Shown: positions 1 to 6,442 of the stretch, in pieces
Layout of the letters: the number at the start of each line of letters is the position of its first letter
How positions within the stretch are numbered: the first letter of the stretch is position 1
NCBI GenBank assembly: GCA_039029915.1
Contig: JBCCFD010000033.1
Coordinates: 1 to 30,963, forward strand
DNA: 30,963 bases
From: QQUD01 sp039029915
Lineage (GTDB): Bacteria; Chloroflexota; Anaerolineae; Promineifilales; Promineifilaceae
Reading direction: 5' to 3'
The notes under the pieces: generated by a model
The model's database searches: none
Told to the model about the DNA's origin: nothing
Seen by the model: only the letters and a program-made list of their open reading frames with translations
Made by a program: the position numbers and the translations under genes

Positions 1-249
1 CGACCGAACTTGAAAACACAAGAAGACCGTTTCCATAGATAACCAGCTTTCTTGAGTTGAAACGCGCACATATGATTGATAATCACGCGAACTATTTGCC
101 CCCTAGGTGCCGACCACGACCGTAACAACTAAAGGAAGTGAATTGATTGCATCTACAGACAAAACTAAAACAGGGCGATGCCCTGCTTGTTCCCTCCCTT
201 TAACTGGATTCAAATTGACAAAATATATTTCCCCTCGTTTGATTGCCAT
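1..249 (-). pseudogene. mazF: MazF/PemK-type mRNA interferase toxin, interrupted by an in-frame TAG; cut by window edge
   Basis: Reading the minus strand from ATG at 249 gives 48 residues that begin MAIKRGEIYFVNLNP and continue GREQAGHRPVLVLS, the hallmark N-terminus of MazF/PemK ribosome-independent endoribonucleases. A TAG lies at 105-103. The same frame then continues to the window edge with GANSSRDYQSYVRV and METVFLCFQVRS, which is the normal C-terminal half of the family. The protein is therefore interrupted by one nonsense codon with no frameshift, at about the point where relatives read VVPGT. The ATG overlaps the antitoxin stop (TAATG), the tight coupling usual in toxin-antitoxin operons. 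A 48-residue product would lack the C-terminal half of the fold, so the toxin is probably inactive unless the amber codon is suppressed. The true 3' end lies outside the window. Family assignment is confident; loss of function is inferred. Confidence 0.85.
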
Positions 250-485
250 TAGGCAATGTCCAAACCATCTGATTCAGCAAAAGCAAATTCTTTTTCAATA
301 TTTCGCAGTTCGTTTTGGATTTCAGGATCATTGGCCATGGCGATCATATCATCTTCCACCTGACTTTTGGCTTTGACGGTGTTTTCTTTGATGCGTTGAA
401 CAAGCCGCTCCATGAGCCAAAGCTGTTCATCTAAAGATAAGCGACTGATTCGGTCTTCCATTTGAGATAAGATAGGCATATTCAT
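249..485 (-). CDS. Antitoxin partner of the MazF-like toxin
   Basis: A small 78-residue acidic protein with two parts: an N-terminal helical segment (SRLSLDEQLWLMERLVQRI, about residues 14-32) of the type used for dimerisation and operator binding in many small antitoxins, and a C-terminal acidic tail (about residues 45-78, MANDPEIQNELRNIEKEF...ESDGLDIA). The tail matches antitoxins found in front of toxin genes in Chloroflexota and cyanobacteria. It would neutralise the toxin encoded immediately downstream; its TAA overlaps the toxin ATG. Two ATG codons are possible (485 and 479). GAGGTG lies 5 nt before the one at 485, which favours that start. It does not look like an AbrB-fold MazE, so I give no gene symbol. 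The pair is probably autoregulated through the element at 525-551. With the toxin interrupted, this may be a relic or a free antitoxin. Confidence 0.75.
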   Translation of the reverse strand: MNMPILSQMEDRISRLSLDEQLWLMERLVQRIKENTVKAKSQVEDDMIAMANDPEIQNELRNIEKEFAFAESDGLDIA

Positions 486-524
486 GCGTTCACCTCATTT
501 AAATTTTGCGTAATTGATATCGAA

Positions 525-551
525 ATTATGCCACAAGCCGCATTGATTTTG
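525..551 (-). promoter_or_regulatory. Putative promoter/operator of the antitoxin-mazF pair (copy 1 of a duplicated element)
   Basis: A 27-bp element that is 24/27 identical to 864-890 and sits 40 nt upstream of the antitoxin ATG, in the same orientation as in front of the second antitoxin gene. Read on the minus strand it ends with TTGTGGCATAAT, in which CATAAT is a plausible -10 box. The conserved upstream part may be a -35 or an antitoxin operator. Identity is read directly; function is inferred. Confidence 0.45.
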
Positions 552-593
552 CCCAACAAATGCAAATTCCTAAAAGCCGCTTGTGTTCACAGT

Positions 594-806
594 TCAAAGC
601 CCTCGCTCTAAAAACATTTCTTCTCGATCAAGCTGAATGTCGTTTCCCAAATTAAATGTACGAATATTGAAGGGTTCATGCTTCTGCTCTTTCCTGTTTT
701 CAGAGGAAATATCTTCCTTTAAATATTGCAGTAACAACTCGATGATTTGAGTACGATCCTCTAGAGGCGCATTTTGGAGTGTTTGAATTGCTTCTTGAAC
801 TGTCAT
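594..806 (-). CDS. Orphan VapB-like antitoxin
   Basis: A 70-residue protein. The N-terminal half (MTVQEAIQTLQNAPLEDRTQIIELLLQYL) is a predicted helical DNA-binding/dimerisation unit. The C-terminal half (FNIRTFNLGNDIQLDREEMFLERGL) resembles the short toxin-binding tail of VapB-like antitoxins. No PIN-domain or RelE-like toxin follows: the next 108 bases downstream hold only the promoter region of the mazF antitoxin. It is thus an orphan, either a remnant of a second module or a protein that acts on a toxin elsewhere. Its start is supported by AGGG about 9 nt upstream. The region in front carries the second copy of the 27-bp element also seen before the first antitoxin. Family assignment is by pattern only. 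Confidence 0.6.
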   Translation of the reverse strand: MTVQEAIQTLQNAPLEDRTQIIELLLQYLKEDISSENRKEQKHEPFNIRTFNLGNDIQLDREEMFLERGL

Positions 807-863
807 AATGATTGCCCTAAATTCTATATTGTTCTCAGAATAGCGTTACAAATGATTCAAGCT

Positions 864-890
864 ATTATGCCACAAGACGAATTTATTTTG
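864..890 (-). promoter_or_regulatory. Putative promoter/operator of the orphan antitoxin (copy 2 of the duplicated element)
   Basis: Near-identical partner of 525-551 (24/27 matches), located 58 nt upstream of the ATG at 806. It contains the same TTGTGGCATAAT on the minus strand. Additional short direct repeats (ATAGCGTTA at about 841-849 and 930-938) flank it, which could be further operator sites. Confidence 0.4.
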
Positions 891-994
891 AAGCGTGGCC
901 TGACCGTAAATAATCCATATTAACTCAATGATAGCGTTATGTAATATTATGTAATTATTGTTGGGTAGCAATGCTTAGCTTCAATAAATTTAAA

Positions 995-3900
995 CTAGAC
1001 TTGCCCCCCTATGTCTTTATACTTCTCAACAAACGCCGCAATCTTCCGGAAAACCGACTGCTTTTTCGTTTTATATTCCGGATTAAGTGGACTCATTTTG
1101 GGGAGCGTTGCGTTCAGGTCGGTGCCGTATTCGCTGGCAAATTTCCGCTTTAAGGAGATGGTGATATACCGCTTGGCCGCATCCTCATTTAAACTTTCAG
1201 AGCTAATTAGCTCTTCTGCTTCTCGCTTTTGTTCTGCCTGAGCAAACTTGTAAAATTCATCTAGAATACTCGCTTTGTCAATAATTTCATCAAGGTTCGT
1301 TAAATTAATAAAATCAACGATAAGGCTTTCCTTAGCGCGGTTGCCCAAGCTAGCACGAATCAGTCGGCGCACCTCTTCAATGATTTCCGCTTTGCTCTTA
1401 TTCTTTTTATTGTGTTCAAAAATCAGCTCAAGAATATAGTCAAGATTGATCTCTTGTGACTTGAGCAGGTCCACTTCAAAAACAACATCATTCCAATCCA
1501 ACGTTGTATTATCTTTTTCCTCTGCTGATTTCTGACGACGTAGCCAATCTCTTGTGTCATTATAGGTTGAACGATAATCTTGAATCGTTCGCTCAGGGGG
1601 CACTTCAATCATTTGCATGGCGGCGATATCGTCATCATTTAGATAATATTGCGCTTTAAACGCTTCGACCGCTTCGGCATCATCCATATCAACTTGTTGC
1701 AACGCTTTTAAGCCAGCAAATTCGTCATAATTTTGCAAAATATGCTCTACGCGTAAATATTCACCAAACAGCTTCACAAACGCCTTTTTATCCTGCTCTC
1801 TAACAATCTCATCTGGTTCAGGGAAGCGTATTTGCAATTCTGCTACTACATCCAAATAGCCACGACGCGCTTCGCCTGTCAGCACATCGGTAAAGCCTTC
1901 CATATATTCTTTATAGCTTTTTTCTAGAATAATATTTCTGGTTTGACTGTTGCCAAATAAGGTGATTGCATCAATCGTCGCCTGTTCTAGGTCACGGAAA
2001 GTGACAATATTGCCGAAGGTTTTGGTGGCATCATAAATACGATTGGTGCGTGAATAAGCTTGTAATAAGCCGTGATAGCGCAAATTTTTATCGACGAATA
2101 GCGTATTCAAGGTTGGTGCGTCAAACCCAGTCAAAAACATGCCCACCACAATTAACAAATCAACTTCTTTCTTTTGGACGCGCAAGGCAAGATCACGGTA
2201 ATAGTTTTGAAACTCCTTGCTATTAACGCCGAAGCTGGTTTTAAATGTACTGTTATATTCTTTGATAGCCGCGCCCAAGAACTCTTTAGCGGTGCTATTC
2301 AAAGCTGAAACGTCAAAACTTTCATCTGAAATTTCTCCTACTGCATCTTGTTCTTCATTGGCGGCAAAAGAAAAGATCGTGGCGACGGTCAAAGGCTTGC
2401 GGCTTGGGTTTTGTGAATCACTGCTGTTTTGTAACTTTCTAAACGATTCGTAATAAAGTTTAGCGGCATCAATGCTGCTCACGGCAAACAGGGCATTAAA
2501 CCCTTTTGCACCTGCTTGGAGGCGGTGCGTTTTTTGTCTGAAGTTGTTCAGGATGTATTGGGAAATTTTACTTATGCGGTCAGGATGTAACAAGGCCGCC
2601 TTGTTTTCTGCCGCCGTCAATTTATCTAAATCTTGTTCTGTTTCAATCGACTTAAATTGGGGGCGCACATCATTGTAATCAACTTTGAACTTCAATACCT
2701 TTTCATCCCGAATCGCATCGGTAATGACGTAGGAATGTAACTCGCGCCCAAACACACTACCTGTGGTTTCAGCACCTGATGCATTGTCATCAAAGATAGG
2801 TGTTCCCGTAAAGCCAAACTGGTAGTATTTTTTAAACTTCTTTTGCAAGTTCTTTTGGGCTTCGCCAAACTGACTGCGGTGCGCTTCATCAAATATAAAG
2901 ACCACTTGCTCACGGTAAACAGGCAAATCGTTATCGCTTTTAATCAGATTGTTTAGTTTTTGAATCGTGGTAACAATGATTTTGTTGTCGTCTTTGGCAA
3001 GATTTCGCTTAAGTCCAGCCGTACTTTCTGACCCATTGACGCTATCTGGCGAAAACCGCTGATACTCTCTCATCGTTTGATAATCGAGGTCTTTGCGATC
3101 AACCACGAAAAATACCTTATCAATAAAATCAAGTTCAGTAGCTAAACGCGCCGCTTTAAAACTGGTTAAGGTTTTACCGGAGCCTGTGGTGTGCCAAATG
3201 AAGCCGCCGCTTTCGGTGTTGCTCCAGTTTTTGGCATTGTAGGTGCTTTTGATTTTCCATAAAATGCGCTCGGTGGCTGCGATTTGGTAGGGGCGCATCA
3301 CAAGAAGGGTGTCATTGACATCAAAGACGGAAAAAGTTATGAGCACCTGTAATAATGTGTTTTTCTGGAAGAAGGTGGCTGTAAAATCTTTGAGGTCTTT
3401 GATCAGGCTGTTGTCAGAGCGTGCCCAATTCATGGTGAAGTCAAAGCTATTTTTGTCGCGCTTGGTGGTGTTAGCAAAATATCGGGTATCGGTGCCGTTT
3501 GAAATGACGAATATCTGTAAAAATTTAAAGAGGGAATGGTCTGCGTTGAAGCTTTCTTTACTGTAGCGGTTCACTTGGTTGAACGCTTGCCGAATGGCAA
3601 CGCCCCGTTTTTTGAGTTCAATTTGCACCATGGGTAAACCGTTCACCAGAATGGTTACATCGTATCGGTTTGCCTGTGTGCCTGTTTGTTCAAACTGCTT
3701 GATCACCTGAAGTTTGTTGCGTGCGATATGCTTTTTATCGAGCAGATAGATGTTTTCGATATGCCCATCGTCAAAGACAAAGTCGTAGATGTAATCATTG
3801 TGAATTTTGCGGGTTTTGTCTATGAGGTTGTCGCTTGGTTTGTCTAAATATTGCTCCACAAAGCGCGCCCATTCTTCTTCTGAAAATTGCACATTATTCA

Positions 3901-4111
3901 AAGTTTGCAGTTGCGTACGAGCGTTGGCAAGCAGGGCTTGGGGCGTTTTGAGGTCGGCGAGGTAGTCGTACCCTTGCTTTTGCAGGTCACGGATTAGTTC
4001 GTGTTCTAAATCGTATTCGCTTTGATAGCTTTCTTTGATCTGCGATACTTTATCGTATTCGTCTAAGATAATGAAGTTGTTTGATTCTGCAACTGTTTTA
4101 TATTCAACCAT
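995..4111 (-). CDS. hsdR: Type I restriction enzyme R subunit (HsdR), motor and endonuclease
   Basis: HsdR, 1038 residues, the size of EcoR124I-type R subunits. It provides ATP-driven DNA translocation and distant cleavage once docked on the HsdM2S core. Domains in order: N-terminal restriction-nuclease fold with an Asp near residue 150 and ELKKRG near 165 (PD-ExK-type catalytic residues); helicase Walker A HTTGSGKT near 308; DEAH box near 407; GFTGTPIF (motif III) near 430; a second RecA domain with GMFLTGFDAPTLNTLF near 660 and QAYSRTNR near 685 (motifs V and VI); and a helical C-terminal region (from about 900) used for docking to HsdM. AGGAAAA 5 nt before ATG 4111 supports the start. It is separated from prrC by a 150-bp gap with an inverted repeat (GTTTCTTGAG 4172-4181 / CTCAAGAAAC 4242-4251). 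The ORF is intact, so the motor could still be made although the S subunit is broken. Confidence 0.95.
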   Translation of the reverse strand: MVEYKTVAESNNFIILDEYDKVSQIKESYQSEYDLEHELIRDLQKQGYDYLADLKTPQALLANARTQLQTLNNVQFSEEEWARFVEQYLDKPSDNLIDKTRKIHNDYIYDFVFDDGHIENIYLLDKKHIARNKLQVIKQFEQTGTQANRYDVTILVNGLPMVQIELKKRGVAIRQAFNQVNRYSKESFNADHSLFKFLQIFVISNGTDTRYFANTTKRDKNSFDFTMNWARSDNSLIKDLKDFTATFFQKNTLLQVLITFSVFDVNDTLLVMRPYQIAATERILWKIKSTYNAKNWSNTESGGFIWHTTGSGKTLTSFKAARLATELDFIDKVFFVVDRKDLDYQTMREYQRFSPDSVNGSESTAGLKRNLAKDDNKIIVTTIQKLNNLIKSDNDLPVYREQVVFIFDEAHRSQFGEAQKNLQKKFKKYYQFGFTGTPIFDDNASGAETTGSVFGRELHSYVITDAIRDEKVLKFKVDYNDVRPQFKSIETEQDLDKLTAAENKAALLHPDRISKISQYILNNFRQKTHRLQAGAKGFNALFAVSSIDAAKLYYESFRKLQNSSDSQNPSRKPLTVATIFSFAANEEQDAVGEISDESFDVSALNSTAKEFLGAAIKEYNSTFKTSFGVNSKEFQNYYRDLALRVQKKEVDLLIVVGMFLTGFDAPTLNTLFVDKNLRYHGLLQAYSRTNRIYDATKTFGNIVTFRDLEQATIDAITLFGNSQTRNIILEKSYKEYMEGFTDVLTGEARRGYLDVVAELQIRFPEPDEIVREQDKKAFVKLFGEYLRVEHILQNYDEFAGLKALQQVDMDDAEAVEAFKAQYYLNDDDIAAMQMIEVPPERTIQDYRSTYNDTRDWLRRQKSAEEKDNTTLDWNDVVFEVDLLKSQEINLDYILELIFEHNKKNKSKAEIIEEVRRLIRASLGNRAKESLIVDFINLTNLDEIIDKASILDEFYKFAQAEQKREAEELISSESLNEDAAKRYITISLKRKFASEYGTDLNATLPKMSPLNPEYKTKKQSVFRKIAAFVEKYKDIGGQV

Positions 4112-4171
4112 GGTTTTCCTGTTTATTCAGGTGATTGCTACCTGAGGCGTTACTGAGGTGATTTGCAGAAT

Positions 4172-4251
4172 GTTTCTTGAGATAGGCTGCTTACAAAGCT
4201 GCCAATTCCTCTAGGAAACCGCAACGACATCCGCTGTTTTCCTCAAGAAAC
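4172..4251. repeat. 10-bp inverted repeat in the prrC-hsdR gap
   Basis: GTTTCTTGAG (4172-4181) is complementary to CTCAAGAAAC (4242-4251) with a 60-nt loop, in the only sizeable gap (4112-4261) of the hsd operon. It could be an mRNA structure that tunes hsdR expression or an attenuator. No U-run follows on the minus strand, so I do not call a terminator. Confidence 0.35.
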
Positions 4252-4261
4252 TTCTTGCGGT

Positions 4262-5353
4262 TTACCTAAAGCGATACATCTCATTAATTTGGGTGAGTAA
4301 ATAGGTTAAAACGCGCTTGTCATCTTCTGTTAGTTCGGCTACCTCTTCACCCGCATGTTTGGAATGGCTAGAGATGTTGATGATTCGGGTTTCGTAAGGA
4401 TTGGGCCTGCCGTCGGTGGTTTTGGGCAATAAATCTCCCCATTGATTATAGCCGAGAAAGGTGGCGGTTTTTTCTAATATATTTCGCAAAAAGTTGAAGT
4501 GATATTTACTCACCTGATCGCTTGCTATCGCTTTTTCGATTTCAGCTTTGATGTAAAGATGATATGAAAAAGGGGCGTCGCTTCTTTGCTCATTTAATCG
4601 ATAGGATCCATCTTCGTTTTTCTTGAGAAAATATTTCTTTGCTGACCTTAACTCATTATGCAGCACGTTGTAAAAAAGCGGATTATGCGTGGTGATGATA
4701 AATTTGAGGTCGGATTCACTCGATTTGATCAGCTGGCCTAAATCAACCGCTAATTCGATGAGGCGATTTTCGTCTAACGAGCTGACGGGGTCATCAATGA
4801 AAATATATTCGAGTTGGTCAAATTGATCTGTTTCGCGGTCGCTGGGTTCAACGACGTTGAGCACGTCGATCACCTGGTCGACGAGACTGTAAAAGAGGCT
4901 CCAAATAAAGTTGCTTTCTTCTCCCTTAGAGATTTTGATATGTTCGGTGCGCTCTTCGTTGCCTCGTTGGAAGGAGAAGGCCACTTCGGAAAAGGTTTCA
5001 TTAAAGCGGGGAGTTAATTTCTCGTTGGTGTACCGTTGAAAGGTGTTGATGATGTTTTGGTCTTGCCCTTGGTCTTCAAGCACCCATTGGGTGAAGGTGT
5101 TGGGCTGGATGATCAATTTTGGCTCTGCATCATTCTGTAGATCATTTTCCCAATAGAATAAATCTTCTGTAAATGCATTGTAATAAAGAATTTTACGGTG
5201 AGACAATGTGGATTCTTCATCACTTTTGGGGGCAATGAGCTGTGTGAATTCCCGTGAGAGGCGGGTTTTGCCGGTGCCGTTGAAGGCGTAGATGAGTTGG
5301 GCTTTTTTTCTGTTTTTTAACTGGCGGGCGATTTGGGTGAGCGACTGACTCAT
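4262..5353 (-). CDS. prrC: PrrC-family anticodon nuclease (tRNA-cleaving suicide effector linked to type I restriction)
   Basis: A 363-residue ABC/AAA-type NTPase fused to a C-terminal RNase region. Walker A is FNGTGKT at residues 24-30, an ABC-signature-like ISKGEES lies near 140, Walker B IFIDDPVSSLDE near 186, and the H-loop FIITTHNP near 221. The C-terminal part contains R290-x3-E294 followed by a His (H330 or H333) in the context SSHSKH. This matches the order and approximate spacing of the Arg-Glu-His catalytic triad described for E. coli PrrC (R320, E324, H356). E. coli PrrC cleaves the tRNA-Lys anticodon loop when phage inactivates the host type I enzyme. The zinc-hook coiled coil of RloC is absent. 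The ATG lies 4 nt after the hsdS stop and before hsdR, exactly the prrA-B-C-D order of E. coli. The ORF is full length. The tRNA target cannot be told from sequence. Confidence 0.85.
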   Translation of the reverse strand: MSQSLTQIARQLKNRKKAQLIYAFNGTGKTRLSREFTQLIAPKSDEESTLSHRKILYYNAFTEDLFYWENDLQNDAEPKLIIQPNTFTQWVLEDQGQDQNIINTFQRYTNEKLTPRFNETFSEVAFSFQRGNEERTEHIKISKGEESNFIWSLFYSLVDQVIDVLNVVEPSDRETDQFDQLEYIFIDDPVSSLDENRLIELAVDLGQLIKSSESDLKFIITTHNPLFYNVLHNELRSAKKYFLKKNEDGSYRLNEQRSDAPFSYHLYIKAEIEKAIASDQVSKYHFNFLRNILEKTATFLGYNQWGDLLPKTTDGRPNPYETRIINISSHSKHAGEEVAELTEDDKRVLTYLLTQINEMYRFR

Positions 5354-5357
5354 ATTG

Positions 5358-5639
5358 TTATGTGACCCCCTCTGGTTTTGCGAAGGTTAGCAGTAAATCC
5401 CGGTAATATTCATACTGCTTTCGGCGTAGTTCGATTTCGCGGGGCAGCCCTTCACTGATGGAGCTGGTTATGGTGTCGAATTTGTTTAGGATTGCCACGA
5501 TTCGGGCTTGCTCTTCTGGTGTGGGTAAAGGGATTTGAATTCTATTTAAGATGGATTGCGTAAGGCTTGGCCTACCTGACCCCGTATCTAATTTTGTGAG
5601 ATCAATTGTTTTCATAAAATAGTAGAAAAACTTGGACAT
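5358..5639 (-). CDS. hsdS: HsdS C-terminal fragment (rest of TRD2 and distal conserved region), downstream of an in-frame stop
   Basis: Same reading frame as the upstream HsdS piece; only TAA plus six sense codons (IDTTQI) separate the upstream fragment from this ATG. It begins MSKFFYYF, the natural continuation of a target-recognition domain. It then shows the typical RPSLTQSILNRIQIPLPTPEEQ helix-entry segment and the distal conserved helix (EIELRRKQYEYYRDLLLTF), which parallels the central one in the first fragment (RQKQYNHYRDQLLTF). No Shine-Dalgarno site precedes ATG 5639, so independent translation is doubtful except by reinitiation after the nearby TAA. The parental gene was a normal two-TRD hsdS of about 361 codons. 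Fragment status is seen directly; whether a split S subunit assembles is unknown. Confidence 0.8.
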   Translation of the reverse strand: MSKFFYYFMKTIDLTKLDTGSGRPSLTQSILNRIQIPLPTPEEQARIVAILNKFDTITSSISEGLPREIELRRKQYEYYRDLLLTFAKPEGVT

Positions 5640-5657
5640 AATCTGAGTTGTGTCAAT

Positions 5658-6440
5658 TTAAGTATAGTAAATTGTATCTACATTCCAGAATGGTGATTCG
5701 ACATAAAAAATGTTCGTGATTGAACCTTTTCTTGGAATAAGCACGGTTGGTTTGTCATAAGCAAAAGTATCTACGTGTGCCATAACCCCACCAGAACCAA
5801 AAACCGGAATGTCCCCAGCATTTAATTTTTTCCAATCTTTCCCGTTTTTTATTTTTGCAATCTCTTTTAAGGGCTTCCATTCGACTTGGTGTTCTGTGAA
5901 AGTTAGCAGTTGGTCGCGGTAGTGGTTGTATTGTTTTTGGCGTGCGGTAAGCTCGGCGGTAAGCTCGGCGTTCAGTGAGGTAAATGTATCTAAAATCCGC
6001 ACAATCTCCCCCTGCACCTCCGGCGGTGGTATGGGGATTTGGATTTTTTCAACTACTACTCTCGACAAGCGGGGAACACTTGCTCGGCGAACCTGAGCAG
6101 AAATTTTATGCTGTTGTGTTAATAAAAAATAATATAAAAACTTGCTTTTGATATTATCTGGAGCTATGAAAAAGTAAACATCATCTGCCGCCCAAAAATC
6201 AACACTACTATACCCAATTTCACCTGCCGCCCCTGCACTAATAATAAAAGTCGTGTCAGATTTGACATTACTTTCATGATAATAACCAAGCGGAGTCATA
6301 CTATTTTGATACACAGCGTAATTGCCAAATTCTTCTAACTGGCTTTTAACAAGCCTTTTTCCACGTTGAAGCTTAACTGCTTTCCCTAATGCCTTCCATT
6401 CTACCTCAGCCCCATCCAGCAGACTCTCCATAAAGCTCAT
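5658..6440 (-). CDS. hsdS: Type I restriction specificity subunit HsdS, N-terminal fragment ended by an in-frame TAA
   Basis: 260 residues containing TRD1 (about 1-130), the RIQIPIPPPEVQGEIVRILD-type helix entry, the central conserved helix and the first roughly 70 residues of TRD2 (from VEWKPLKEIAKIKNG). It should read the first half of the bipartite target with HsdM. The central region holds two 12-bp TAEL-type repeats (AELTAELTA), a hallmark of type IC enzymes such as EcoR124I. Translation ends at TAA 5660-5658 in the middle of TRD2 (after NVDTIYYT), and the remaining TRD2 follows in the same frame. A single substitution (for example from AAA, GAA or CAA) explains this. The start lies 2 nt after the hsdM TAA and uses the GGGAGGG at the hsdM end. 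The intact locus probably no longer methylates or restricts unless suppression, reinitiation or half-subunit assembly occurs. Confidence 0.85.
   Translation of the reverse strand: MSFMESLLDGAEVEWKALGKAVKLQRGKRLVKSQLEEFGNYAVYQNSMTPLGYYHESNVKSDTTFIISAGAAGEIGYSSVDFWAADDVYFFIAPDNIKSKFLYYFLLTQQHKISAQVRRASVPRLSRVVVEKIQIPIPPPEVQGEIVRILDTFTSLNAELTAELTARQKQYNHYRDQLLTFTEHQVEWKPLKEIAKIKNGKDWKKLNAGDIPVFGSGGVMAHVDTFAYDKPTVLIPRKGSITNIFYVESPFWNVDTIYYT
5944..5967 (-). repeat. Two tandem 12-bp TAEL repeats in the HsdS central spacer
   Basis: GCGGTAAGCTCG is repeated perfectly at 5944-5955 and 5956-5967. On the coding strand it gives AEL-TAEL-TA. In EcoR124I and its derivative EcoR124II, two versus three copies of this kind of repeat change the length of the unspecified spacer in the recognised DNA. 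The presence of two copies places this enzyme in the type IC style and makes copy-number slippage a possible switch of specificity. Confidence 0.85.
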
Positions 6441-6442
6441 GA

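Noticed and set aside
107..376. Plus-strand ORF of 89 codons at the left end
   Set aside because: It is antisense to the MazF-like toxin and its antitoxin, whose minus-strand reading shows clear family motifs.
4262..5353. RloC instead of PrrC
   Set aside because: At 363 residues there is no room for the zinc-hook coiled coil that defines RloC, and the position between hsdS and hsdR is that of prrC.
5944..5967. TAEL repeats as a sequencing or assembly artefact
   Set aside because: The same repeat type at the same place is well established in type IC specificity subunits.
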